From Clostridia bacterium (lineage in GTDB: Bacteria; Bacillota; Clostridia; Oscillospirales; Acutalibacteraceae): 64,000 nt of DNA. Positions 49,967 to 57,643 of this stretch are shown here, one piece after another; positions within the stretch are counted from its first letter, which is position 1, and the number at the start of each line of letters is the position of its first letter. Position numbers and translations under genes: made by a program. The notes beneath the pieces were generated by a model. That model was not told where the DNA came from and did not search any database. It saw nothing but the letters and a program-made list of their open reading frames with translations. The DNA lies in contig JAGAOT010000013.1 in NCBI GenBank assembly GCA_017623615.1, positions 62,001-126,000 on the forward strand, written 5' to 3'.

Positions 49967-50128
49967 TTATGCTTCGCAGCAGGAGCAGGAAACGTAGTTT
50001 TCTTCGCAGTCTGCAGCCTGATTCTTCTTGTCGAGGAACTTTTTAACTGCAAAATAAATGCCTGCGGCAACGCCTGCAACGGCAACAACAATGCCGACAA
50101 TTTTGAGAACTTTTTTAACGCAATCCAT
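49967..50128 (-). CDS. small Cys-rich single-span membrane protein
   Basis: A 53-residue gene with every sign of being real: consensus promoter, GGGAGGTAA ribosome site nine bases before ATG 50128, and a terminator right after the stop. Residues 1-8 are MDCVKKVL, residues 9-28 form one hydrophobic, Gly/Ala/Val-rich span (IVGIVVAVAGVAAGIYFAVK), then a basic KKFLDKKNQ segment, and the tail ends CEENYVSCSCCEA with four Cys in eleven residues. It could be an exported or membrane metal/redox peptide. No family was recognised. Confidence 0.8.
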   Translation of the reverse strand: MDCVKKVLKIVGIVVAVAGVAAGIYFAVKKFLDKKNQAADCEENYVSCSCCEA

Positions 50129-50162
50129 TATGAATTACCTCCCAAGCTTTATTTACAAGAAA

Positions 50163-50191
50163 ATTATAGCTTAAACATCAAAGATTGTCAA
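50163..50191 (-). promoter_or_regulatory. perfect consensus sigma-A promoter of the small membrane protein
   Basis: Minus strand TTGACA (50191-50186), 17-base spacer, TATAAT (50168-50163). Confidence 0.9.
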
Positions 50192-50201
50192 TAACTTAAT
50201 A

Positions 50202-50232
50202 ACCGTGGTCATAAAAAATTTACAACCACGGT
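50202..50232 (-). terminator. hairpin downstream of rpsT
   Basis: An 8-bp stem ACCGTGGT / ACCACGGT with a 15-base A+T-rich loop; weak T-tract (TTATT) on the minus strand. Confidence 0.55.
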
Positions 50233-50261
50233 CATTGAGTAATTTTTAAATTGTTGATAGC

Positions 50262-50513
50262 TTATTTAACAAGCTGAGCGAGAGCTGACTTCTTGTGAGC
50301 AGCGTTGTTCTTGTGGATAAGACCCTTAGCCGCAGCCTGGTCAACCTTCTTGATAGCGTCTCTCACGAGTGCATTTGCTTCGGGAGCATTTGCTTCAACA
50401 GCTGCATGAGCCTTTTTGATAGCGGTTTTGAGAGCTGTGTTGCGTGACTTGTTTCTTGCAGCTCTTGTCTTGTTAACGATAACTCTCTTTTTAGCTGACT
50501 TAATATTGGGCAT
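50262..50513 (-). CDS. rpsT: 30S ribosomal protein S20
   Basis: An 83-residue basic protein of the small ribosomal subunit. ATG 50513 follows AAGGAGG by seven bases, giving the conserved N-terminus MPNIKSAKKR. The helical body (NKTRAARNKSRNTALKTAIK) binds 16S rRNA. It is divergent from gpr, a neighbourhood common in Firmicutes. Confidence 0.96.
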   Translation of the reverse strand: MPNIKSAKKRVIVNKTRAARNKSRNTALKTAIKKAHAAVEANAPEANALVRDAIKKVDQAAAKGLIHKNNAAHKKSALAQLVK

Positions 50514-50543
50514 AACGACACCTCCTTCTTCATACAGGCAATT

Positions 50544-50572
50544 ATGATAACACATTTTTTCAATAATTGCAA
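50544..50572 (-). promoter_or_regulatory. sigma-A-type promoter of rpsT
   Basis: Minus strand TTGCAA (50572-50567), 17-base spacer, TATCAT (50549-50544). Confidence 0.55.
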
Positions 50573-50652
50573 GAAGTTTTTGAAAAATGTTTTTAGTTTT
50601 TGCAACTAATATTACTATATTGCGAGAAAAAAATCAAGAGGAAAATGAAAAT

Positions 50653-51525
50653 ATGAATTTAAGAACAGATTTGGCGCTTGAAAGATGCGAGATTTTGGGC
50701 AAAAAAGCAATTAACGGCGTTGAAATTGAAAGCTTTAACGCAACAAAAGCAAAGGTTACGCGAATTGATGTTTTGAATTCCGACGGCGAGGAGGCTGTCG
50801 GAAAGCCGATTGGCAGATATGTTACGGTTGAAGTGACTCCGTTTGCAAAGCATGCGCAGTTTATTGATGACAGCCTGGAAGCGGTTGTTAACGAGATACG
50901 CAGGATTATTCCGAAAAACGGAAGTGCTCTTATTGCCGGTTTAGGCAACACGCGGATAACGCCCGATGCGCTCGGCCCGAAATGCGCTTCCATGATTTTC
51001 GCGACCCGCCACATAACGGGAGAGCTGCTGAAATCAACGGGTCTGTCAAATTTGAGGTGTGTTAGTGCGGTTTCAACGGGTGTTCTCGGCGAAACGGGAG
51101 CGGAAGCGGGCGAAATAATAAAAGGCGTTGTAAAAATGCTCAAGCCCGATTTTGTCATAACCGTGGATGCCCTTGCGGCGCGCAATGTTGAAAGGCTCGG
51201 AACGACAATTCAAATGTGCAACACGGGGATTGTGCCGGGGTCGGGCGTAGGCAATGCAAGGCAGGAGATAAGTGAAAAAACCGTCGGAGTGCCTGTTATA
51301 TCAATCGGAGTGCCTACGGTGGTTGATGCCGCAACGCTTATTATGGACTGCGTGGGGCTTGACGGCGACGAGGAAATGATAGCGGAGCACACGGGCGGAC
51401 TTTTTGTTACCCCGCGTGAGGTGGATTTGATGATAGAACGCGCTTCAAAGCTCACTTCGCTTGCCATAAACTGCGCTTTGCAGCCTGATATCAGCCCCGA
51501 GGACATGCTTATTTTGACTGCCTGA
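50653..51525 (+). CDS. gpr: GPR endopeptidase (germination protease)
   Basis: A 290-residue protease that degrades small acid-soluble spore proteins at germination. ATG 50653 lies 11 bases after GAGG and gives NLRTDLALERCEIL, the typical start around the autoprocessing site. The VALIAGLGN-like core appears here as LIAGLGNTRITPDALGPKC (near residues 96-114), followed by TGVLGETGAEAGEIIKGVV and IVPGSGVGNARQEIS. No clear sigma-F or sigma-G promoter was found by eye in the 70 bases upstream. It ends at a strong terminator before the dcw cluster. Confidence 0.95.
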   Translation: MNLRTDLALERCEILGKKAINGVEIESFNATKAKVTRIDVLNSDGEEAVGKPIGRYVTVEVTPFAKHAQFIDDSLEAVVNEIRRIIPKNGSALIAGLGNTRITPDALGPKCASMIFATRHITGELLKSTGLSNLRCVSAVSTGVLGETGAEAGEIIKGVVKMLKPDFVITVDALAARNVERLGTTIQMCNTGIVPGSGVGNARQEISEKTVGVPVISIGVPTVVDAATLIMDCVGLDGDEEMIAEHTGGLFVTPREVDLMIERASKLTSLAINCALQPDISPEDMLILTA

Positions 51526-51552
51526 TTCAAGTCAGGCAGTTTTGTTTTTTAT
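51517..51552 (+). terminator. intrinsic terminator of gpr
   Basis: A 9-bp stem ACTGCCTGA / TCAGGCAGT followed by TTTGTTTTTT; the stem overlaps the last codons. Confidence 0.9.
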
Positions 51553-51581
51553 TAAAATTCAACATGTTGTGGTCGAAAAAA

Positions 51582-51591
51582 GTGTCGACAC
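51582..51591. promoter_or_regulatory. GTGTCGACAC palindrome in the A-tract-rich region before mraZ
   Basis: A perfect 10-bp palindrome, part of a longer imperfect inverted repeat (51567-51593). It is followed by A7 and T7 tracts at about 51615-51662, which may bend DNA or act as an UP element for the mraZ promoter. Confidence 0.4.
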
Positions 51592-51664
51592 AAGCGAATT
51601 AAAATTCTCTGTAAAAAAACATTGAAATTTATCGAAAAAAATTGATTTTTTTGAAAAAAAACAC

Positions 51665-51693
51665 TTGTAATTATCGGAAGTTCAAGTTATAAT
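51665..51693 (+). promoter_or_regulatory. sigma-A promoter of the dcw cluster
   Basis: TTGTAA (51665-51670), 17-base spacer, perfect TATAAT (51688-51693). Confidence 0.8.
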
Positions 51694-51694
51694 A

Positions 51695-51729
51695 AGGGTA
51701 CTAATGGGGCTCAAAGGGAACGAAAGGGT
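51695..51729 (+). promoter_or_regulatory. four MraZ boxes with 10-bp period
   Basis: Four NGGGN blocks at 51695 (AGGGT), 51705 (TGGGG), 51715 (AGGGA) and 51725 (AGGGT), each separated by 5 bases, start at the expected transcription start. This spacing is the known MraZ operator layout. Confidence 0.85.
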
Positions 51730-51756
51730 AAAAATCCGCAGAAAGGAGGATGCGCC

Positions 51757-52215
51757 GTGTCAACACTCAACGGAAAAGAAACCAGAAAATTTGACCAAGT
51801 TAACAGAATGCCGCTTCCTCCGAAATTCAGGAAAGGGCTTGGCGACGATATCGTCATTCTCAAGTCAATCCACAAGGAACCCTGCCTTGTTCTCTTTTCG
51901 GAAGAAGGATGGGATGATTTTACGGATATCGTGCTATCTTCTTTTGACGGCGAGCATCAGGCAGATGCGCAAAGAAAGCTTGCCAACAGAAGCGACACCG
52001 TTACTCCCGATAAATCCGGCAGAATTTCAATCAAGGATGATTTCAAAGCCTATGCTTCTCTCGGCGATGAAGTTCTTGCAGTCGGTCTTACGGACAGGGT
52101 TGAGCTGTGGAATCCCGCCACTTGGGAAGAATGGTACGGCACCAAGTCAAGCGATGAGGATGACGGCGACTTCTTCAAGGGTGTTCCTTACAGCAGACCG
52201 AGGAGAAAGGTATGA
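51757..52215 (+). CDS. mraZ: transcriptional regulator MraZ
   Basis: A 152-residue protein of the SpoVT-AbrB-like fold, found first in dcw clusters, that represses its own promoter. GTG 51757 follows AAAGGAGG by seven bases. The two MraZ half-domains carry MPLPPKFRKGLGDD (near residues 18-31) and TPDKSGRISIKDDFKAYASL (near 90-109), ahead of VELWNPATWEEW. The acidic C-terminal tail SSDEDDGDF is longer than usual. Its likely operator lies at 51695-51729, and rsmH overlaps its stop by 4 bases. Confidence 0.95.
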   Translation: MSTLNGKETRKFDQVNRMPLPPKFRKGLGDDIVILKSIHKEPCLVLFSEEGWDDFTDIVLSSFDGEHQADAQRKLANRSDTVTPDKSGRISIKDDFKAYASLGDEVLAVGLTDRVELWNPATWEEWYGTKSSDEDDGDFFKGVPYSRPRRKV

Positions 52216-53147
52216 GCATGAAAGAAGCTTCGTTTCACCACATACCCGTGCTTTTTCAGGAAAGCATCGATTCGCTGAACATAAAGCCCGACGGAATTTA
52301 TGTTGACTGCACTTCGGGCGGCGGGGGGCATTCAAGTGCCATTGCAAAACAGCTTAAAGGCGGCAGATTGATTTCGATTGACCGCGACCCGCAGGCGATT
52401 GAAATCCTCAAAGAAAGGCTTTTGCCTTTCGGATGCGTAACACTTGTTCACGATAACTTTTTTAACATAAAAAGCATTCTCGCGTCGCTCGGCATAAGCG
52501 GCGTTGACGGTATACTTGCTGACCTCGGAGTCAGCTCACATCAGCTTGATGAGCCGTCAAGAGGCTTTTCGTTTCACCACGATGCTCCGCTTGATATGCG
52601 AATGAGCCTTGAAGGCATAAGCGCGGCGCAGGCGGTTAATACGCTGTCACAGGATGAACTTAGAAAAATAATTTTTGAATACGGCGAAGAAAAGTTTGCT
52701 CCGTCGATTGCCAAAGCGATTGTCAGAGAAAGGGCGATAAAGCCCATTGAAACAACCGTTGAGCTTGCGGAGATAATCAAATCTGCAATGCCCGCGGCGG
52801 CAAGGCGCGACGGTCACCCCGCAAGAAGAACGTTTCAGGCAATAAGAATTTATGTTAACGGTGAGCTTGACGGTCTCGGCAATGCGGTGGAGGATATGTT
52901 TGACTGCCTCAACAAGGGCGGCAGGCTTAGCGTGATAACCTTCCATTCGCTTGAGGACAGAACAATCAAGCGTGAGTTTGCCGAATTTGCCAAGGGCTGC
53001 ACCTGCCCCAAGAATTTTCCCGTATGCGTTTGCGGCAACACGCCGAGAGCAAAGGTGCTTAAAGCCGTTGCTCCGGGTAAAAACGAACTTTCCGATAATA
53101 ACAGAAGCCGAAGCGCGAGGCTGCGCACGGCTGAAAAATTAGTTTGA
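52212..53147 (+). CDS. rsmH: 16S rRNA (cytosine1402-N4)-methyltransferase
   Basis: A 311-residue SAM-dependent methyltransferase. The SAM loop is YVDCTSGGGGHSSAIAKQL (near residues 31-49), then LADLGVSSHQLDEPSRGFSF (near 99-118) and the C-terminal SVITFHSLEDRTIKREF. A Cys-rich CTCPKNFPVCVCG patch near residue 260 is typical. ATG 52212 overlaps mraZ by 4 bases; an ATG at 52218 is an alternative. Confidence 0.96.
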   Translation: MSMKEASFHHIPVLFQESIDSLNIKPDGIYVDCTSGGGGHSSAIAKQLKGGRLISIDRDPQAIEILKERLLPFGCVTLVHDNFFNIKSILASLGISGVDGILADLGVSSHQLDEPSRGFSFHHDAPLDMRMSLEGISAAQAVNTLSQDELRKIIFEYGEEKFAPSIAKAIVRERAIKPIETTVELAEIIKSAMPAAARRDGHPARRTFQAIRIYVNGELDGLGNAVEDMFDCLNKGGRLSVITFHSLEDRTIKREFAEFAKGCTCPKNFPVCVCGNTPRAKVLKAVAPGKNELSDNNRSRSARLRTAEKLV

Positions 53148-53183
53148 TTTTGATTTAAAGTAACAGAAAGGAGGAAGAGGAAA

Positions 53184-53675
53184 ATGGCTGAATATAACCG
53201 CAGCGAAGCATATGACCTTTCGCTGTATAACATGCCGGCATTTAAGCCTGCCGCGGACAGAGAAACAACCGCTCCGAAAAGGCAGCCTGCCAAAAGACCT
53301 GCAAGCGCGGAACAAATAAGAAAAGCGGCCGTTGCCTCTGCCCTGCGTTCTGTTAAACTGTTTTTTGTTTCTGCAGTTTTGATTTTGCTTTTCGGCTCCG
53401 TTCTTTTGTCAAAGGTGAGTCTTGTCAGACTTGAAAAAGAAGCGGGCGAGTGGGAGGTCAAAATCAGCGAAGCTGAAGCGGAGAATACAAGGCTTGTTAT
53501 GCAGCTAAACTCAACCGTTTCTCTTGAAAAGGTTGATGCATATGCGGTTTCTGCGTTGGGTATGCATAAGCTTGAGCGCTGCCAAATTCACTACTTCGAG
53601 GACAGGGATGGCGACGAGGTGGTTGTGGCAGGCGGAAAAGCTGTAACGGATAAAGGTGAAAAAGCAGCCGGCTGA
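53184..53675 (+). CDS. ftsL: cell division protein FtsL-like
   Basis: A 163-residue bitopic protein in the ftsL position. A basic N-terminal cytoplasmic part (residues 1-55, with KRQPAKRPASAEQIRKAA) is followed by one span (KLFFVSAVLILLFGSVLL, near 58-75) and a coiled-coil heptad stretch (LVRLEKEAGEWEVKISEAEA, near 80-99). The C-terminal DEVVVAGGKAVTDKGEKAAG tail is extra. It recruits FtsQ/DivIC and activates the FtsW-PBP pair at the septum. Sequence conservation is low in the family, so position and topology carry the call. GGAGG SD. Confidence 0.85.
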   Translation: MAEYNRSEAYDLSLYNMPAFKPAADRETTAPKRQPAKRPASAEQIRKAAVASALRSVKLFFVSAVLILLFGSVLLSKVSLVRLEKEAGEWEVKISEAEAENTRLVMQLNSTVSLEKVDAYAVSALGMHKLERCQIHYFEDRDGDEVVVAGGKAVTDKGEKAAG

Positions 53676-53694
53676 AAAGCGGCGGCTTTTTCTC
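53661..53694 (+). terminator. weak terminator-like hairpin after ftsL
   Basis: AAAGC-A-GCCG / CGGC-G-GCTTTTT, one mismatch, followed by T5 and CTC. It could reduce read-through into the PBP gene, which has its own promoter. Confidence 0.5.
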
Positions 53695-53739
53695 TCTGAT
53701 TGCGGAATATTGCAAACTTAAACCCGCATATATTTAAAA

Positions 53740-53748
53740 TGTTATAAT
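53740..53748 (+). promoter_or_regulatory. extended -10 promoter of the PBP gene
   Basis: TGTTATAAT; no convincing -35 at 16-18 bases. Confidence 0.5.
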
Positions 53749-53757
53749 CAAGGCTGT

Positions 53758-53835
53758 CTCAATTTTGGCGGATGCAGAAAATCAGTTTCCGGCGGCTCGG
53801 TTTGCCGGGAATACGGATTTTGCATGCTGATTGAG
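53758..53835 (+). promoter_or_regulatory. long structured leader RNA of the PBP gene
   Basis: Three nested stems: CTCAAT/ATTGAG (53758-53763 with 53830-53835), ATGCA-g-AAAATC/GATTTTGCAT (53772-53783 with 53816-53825), CCGGC/GCCGG (53789-53793 with 53804-53808). Eight bases later come five Ts (53844-53848), preceded by GCATC, which could pair instead with GATGC at 53771. Confidence 0.55.
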
Positions 53836-53884
53836 GCGGCATCTTTTTATTAATTGATAAAATGATTACAAGGAGGAAGCTGTT

Positions 53885-56179
53885 TTGAATAAATTATCTC
53901 CCAAAAGCAGGATGCTTTACAGAGTGCTTGCTGTGTTTTTACTGCTTTCGGTCGGCATTTTCGGCATAACCTCGGTTAACCTTGCGAGAATCCAGCTTAT
54001 TGACAGCGAGCGTTATAAAGAGCAGGCGGAGAAAAATCAGCTTCACGACACAGAGATATCCGCACAGCGCGGAATAATCTATGACACAAACGGCACGGTG
54101 CTTGCGCAGAGTGCCTCCGTGTGGAAGGTTTATATAAGACCCAACAAAATAACAAACGAGGATTTCAAAAACGACCTTTGCAGAAAGCTTTCGGAGCTTA
54201 CGGGCGTTGAAATTGAAAGCATAAAAGATAAGGCGGACAGAAACGGCTATGCCTATCTTGTTGTTAAAAGACAGATTGAGCTTGAAGAAAAGGAAAGAAT
54301 TTCCGAGTTTTTAACTCAGTACTATACATACAACGAGATTGAGGATGTCGGCGACGGTATACTCAAAAACGTTGAAAAAAAGATTTACTACAGCTCAGCA
54401 GTAGGTCTTGACCCCGACGTTAAACGCTATTATCCCTACGGTACGCTTGCTTCGAATGTTATCGGCTTTACGGGCACGGACGATATCGGCAGGTCGGGAA
54501 TAGAGCTTAAATATGACACAACTCTCACCGGCACACCCGGCAGAATAATAACTGCTCAAAACGGCAAGAGCGATATTATGAGCCAGGAGTTTGAAACAAT
54601 CTATGATGCAACGCAGGGCACGGGGCTTGTGCTCACGATAGACGAGGTTATCCAGAGATATCTTGAGGATTCGCTTGAGCAGGCGTATGTTGATTCAAAG
54701 GGTGTCGGCGCATACGGAATTGTTATGGATGTTGACACGGGTGCAATTCTTGCAATGGCTTCCATGCCGAATTATGACCTTAACAGCCCGCAGTCGCTCA
54801 CAGACGAAGAAAAGACCGCTCTTGAAACGGAATATGAAAACATTGACGAACGCAACAAGGCGCGCAACAATCTGCTTTATTCCCGCTGGAGAAACTTTAT
54901 CGTCAGCGACACATATGAGCCCGGCTCCGTTTTCAAAATCATTACAGCCGCGGCTGTTCTTGAAGAAAATGTTGCAACCATTGACACAACCTACAGCTGT
55001 TCGGGCAAAATTCAGGTTTCCGACAGAACGATTAAATGCCACAAGCGAACAGGTCACGGAATGCAGACGTTCAAAGAAGGTCTTATGAATTCCTGTAACC
55101 CGTTCTTTATAACCGTCGGTCAAAAGCTCGGTCAGGAAAAATTCTTTGAATATTTTGAGGCATTCGGATTTACCGAGAAAACGGGCATCGACCTGCCTGC
55201 AGAGAGCAGCCCCGTTGCGGGAGTTACATACCACTCGCTGGAAAGCATGGGTATTGTTGAGCTTTCAAGCTCCTCGTTCGGTCAGTCCTTCCAGGTTACG
55301 CCCATTCAGATGATAACCGCTATGTGCGCCATTGCCAACGGCGGCAAGCTGATGACACCTTATCTTGTTGCAAAGCAGCTTGATGAAAACGGAAATGTTA
55401 TTAAAGAAACAGAGCCTACGGTAAGGCGCCATGTTGTTTCCGAAAAAACCGCTGCAGCCGTTGCCGAAATGATGGAAGCGGTTGTAACCACGGGTACGGG
55501 TAAAAACGCCTATGTTGCGGGCTACAGAGTGGCGGGCAAAACGGGCACATCGCAGAAGCTCGCAAGCGAAAGGGGCAAATATGTTGCTTCATTCGGCGGC
55601 TTTGCGCCTGCTGACGACCCTGAAATAGCCGTGCTTATTCTTATCGACGAGCCCGTCGGTCAGTATAACGGCGGTCAGATTTGCACACCCGTTGCGGCTC
55701 AGGTGGTTGAAAAAACGCTTGAATATATGAACGTTGAAAGACAGTATACCGAAAAAGAGCTTGAATTGCTTGACACAACCGCGCCGAATCTTGTCGGCAG
55801 CACCGTCAGCGATGCTCAGGCTTTGCTTGAAAGCTCAGGCTTCGAGGTTAAAACCGTCGGAAGCGGCGAAACGGTTACGGCGCAGATGCCTGCATATAAC
55901 CAAACAATGCCGCAAAACGGAATAATAGTGCTTTACACGGAAAATGATGCGCAGCGAGTAACGGTAACCGTTCCCGATTTGAGAATGATGACCGTTTCGC
56001 AGGCGAATAAATATGCCCTTGCGGCAGGTTTAAATATTAAGATATCAGGCAATGCTTTGAATACGGGAGAGCTTATTTCCTATGACCAGAGCGTTGAGCC
56101 CGGTGAAGAGGTTGAATACGGAAAAACCGTTACGGTTTATTTTAAATCCAATACCAACGTTAACGACCTCGCAGATTAG
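53885..56179 (+). CDS. class B penicillin-binding protein with PASTA domains (SpoVD/FtsI type)
   Basis: A 764-residue transpeptidase. It starts at TTG 53885, eight bases after AGGAGG. One N-terminal span (residues 13-35) anchors it; a dimerisation domain with RGIIYDTNGTVLA follows. Active-site motifs are SxxK in YEPGSVFKI (Ser near 346), SxN in MNSCNPFF (near 404) and KTGT in VAGKTGTSQ (near 552). Two PASTA domains end the protein (APNLVGSTVSDAQALL, near 637; VPDLRMMTVSQANKYA, near 697). It is the only PBP in the cluster, so it may serve both FtsI and SpoVD roles. Confidence 0.94.
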   Translation: MNKLSPKSRMLYRVLAVFLLLSVGIFGITSVNLARIQLIDSERYKEQAEKNQLHDTEISAQRGIIYDTNGTVLAQSASVWKVYIRPNKITNEDFKNDLCRKLSELTGVEIESIKDKADRNGYAYLVVKRQIELEEKERISEFLTQYYTYNEIEDVGDGILKNVEKKIYYSSAVGLDPDVKRYYPYGTLASNVIGFTGTDDIGRSGIELKYDTTLTGTPGRIITAQNGKSDIMSQEFETIYDATQGTGLVLTIDEVIQRYLEDSLEQAYVDSKGVGAYGIVMDVDTGAILAMASMPNYDLNSPQSLTDEEKTALETEYENIDERNKARNNLLYSRWRNFIVSDTYEPGSVFKIITAAAVLEENVATIDTTYSCSGKIQVSDRTIKCHKRTGHGMQTFKEGLMNSCNPFFITVGQKLGQEKFFEYFEAFGFTEKTGIDLPAESSPVAGVTYHSLESMGIVELSSSSFGQSFQVTPIQMITAMCAIANGGKLMTPYLVAKQLDENGNVIKETEPTVRRHVVSEKTAAAVAEMMEAVVTTGTGKNAYVAGYRVAGKTGTSQKLASERGKYVASFGGFAPADDPEIAVLILIDEPVGQYNGGQICTPVAAQVVEKTLEYMNVERQYTEKELELLDTTAPNLVGSTVSDAQALLESSGFEVKTVGSGETVTAQMPAYNQTMPQNGIIVLYTENDAQRVTVTVPDLRMMTVSQANKYALAAGLNIKISGNALNTGELISYDQSVEPGEEVEYGKTVTVYFKSNTNVNDLAD

Positions 56180-56198
56180 GACGGTAGGAGGACAGAAG

Positions 56199-57638
56199 AT
56201 GAAACTTGATTTAATTGCCAAGGATTTGGGGGTTGGCATAAGCTTCGGTGAAAGAGAAGTTGCCTTTATAACGGATAATTCCGCAAAGGTAAGCGAGGGG
56301 TGCGTGTTTGTCTGCATAGAGGGCAAGCGTTTCGACGGTCACACAAAGGCGCAGGAAGCGATTGAAAACGGCGCGGCTGCGGTTATTGTTCAAAAAGACC
56401 TCGGCTTGGATTGCCAGATTCTTGTTGAAAACACAAGAAGCGCCTATGCGCTGGCGTGTGCGGCGTTTTTCGGTCACCCCGAAAGAAAGCTTAAAATAAT
56501 CGGCGTTACGGGCACCAACGGCAAAACAACATCGTGCTTTATTCTTAAATCCGTTCTTGACGGAATGGGTCACGAAACGGGTCTTATCGGCACGGTTAAA
56601 AACATTGTCGGCAAAAAAGAGTATCCCGCCGCGCTCACAACGCCCGATTGCTATGAGCTTTATTCGCTTTTCAGCGAAATGGTTGAATGCGGCTGTGAAT
56701 ACTGCGTTATGGAGGTTTCATCTCAAGCGCTTGACCAGCACAGAGTTGACGGCATTCATTTTGATGCCGCAATCTTCACAAATCTAACACAAGACCACCT
56801 TGATTATCACGGAACTTTTGAAAACTACAGAGCGGCAAAAAGAAAGCTTTTCGAAAACGCTTCGCTTGCCGTTGTCAATATTGACGATGCAAATGCAGAA
56901 TATTTAACAAACGGCGCGGGCTGTAAAACCGTAACATTTTCCGTTAACGGCGACGACTGCGACTATTCTGCAAAGAATATCAAAATTTCTTCTGCGGGCG
57001 TTAAGTATATTATGGTTAAAAACGGCAATATCGGCAGAGTCAGCTTTGCTGTGCCGGGCAAATTCTCCGTTTATAACTCAATGGGTGCGGCTGTGTGCCT
57101 TGCGGAAATGGGGCTTGATTTTAACGCGGTTCTTGATTCTCTTGCACTCTGCACGGGTGTGCCCGGCAGAATGGAGGTTGTGCCCGCCGACAAGCCCTAC
57201 ACAGTTATAATCGACTATGCGCATACACCCGACGGGCTTGAAAACGTGCTCAACTGTGTCCGCGAAATAACCGACGGCAGAGTTATCTGCGTTTTCGGCT
57301 GCGGCGGTGACAGAGATAAAACAAAACGCCCGATAATGGGCGAGATTGCTGCGCGTCTTGCCGATGTTGCGGTTGTAACCTCGGATAACCCGAGAAGCGA
57401 GGACCCCGAAACGATAATCGAGGATATAACGGCGGGAATCGGCGGCAAGAGCAATGCAAAAATTATTGTTGACAGCGACAGAAAGAGCGCAATCAAAAAG
57501 GCTCTTGAAACCGCGCGTGAGGGCGATGTGATTGTTCTTGCGGGCAAGGGTCAGGAAACCTATCAGATTCTTGCAAGCGGCAAAATCCACTTTGACGAGC
57601 GCGAGGTTGTTGCAGAAATACTTTCCGAAAAGGCGTGA
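56199..57638 (+). CDS. murE: UDP-MurNAc-L-Ala-D-Glu:meso-DAP ligase
   Basis: A 479-residue Mur ligase. ATG 56199 follows GGAGG. Domain 1 binds UDP (TDNSAKVSEGCVFVCI, near residues 28-43), the ATP P-loop is GVTGTNGKTTSC (near 105), the central domain has NLTQDHLDYHGTFENY (near 195), and the C-terminal ligase domain has IDYAHTPDGLENVL. The specificity motif DNPR (residues 396-399) is the form found in meso-diaminopimelate ligases, so the peptidoglycan is predicted to be DAP type. Start 19 bases after the PBP stop. Confidence 0.96.
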   Translation: MKLDLIAKDLGVGISFGEREVAFITDNSAKVSEGCVFVCIEGKRFDGHTKAQEAIENGAAAVIVQKDLGLDCQILVENTRSAYALACAAFFGHPERKLKIIGVTGTNGKTTSCFILKSVLDGMGHETGLIGTVKNIVGKKEYPAALTTPDCYELYSLFSEMVECGCEYCVMEVSSQALDQHRVDGIHFDAAIFTNLTQDHLDYHGTFENYRAAKRKLFENASLAVVNIDDANAEYLTNGAGCKTVTFSVNGDDCDYSAKNIKISSAGVKYIMVKNGNIGRVSFAVPGKFSVYNSMGAAVCLAEMGLDFNAVLDSLALCTGVPGRMEVVPADKPYTVIIDYAHTPDGLENVLNCVREITDGRVICVFGCGGDRDKTKRPIMGEIAARLADVAVVTSDNPRSEDPETIIEDITAGIGGKSNAKIIVDSDRKSAIKKALETAREGDVIVLAGKGQETYQILASGKIHFDEREVVAEILSEKA

Positions 57639-57643
57639 AATAA

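Noticed and set aside
51704..52306. A 200-codon frame overlapping mraZ
   Set aside because: It starts inside the MraZ boxes, has no family likeness, and lies out of frame with the well-supported mraZ.
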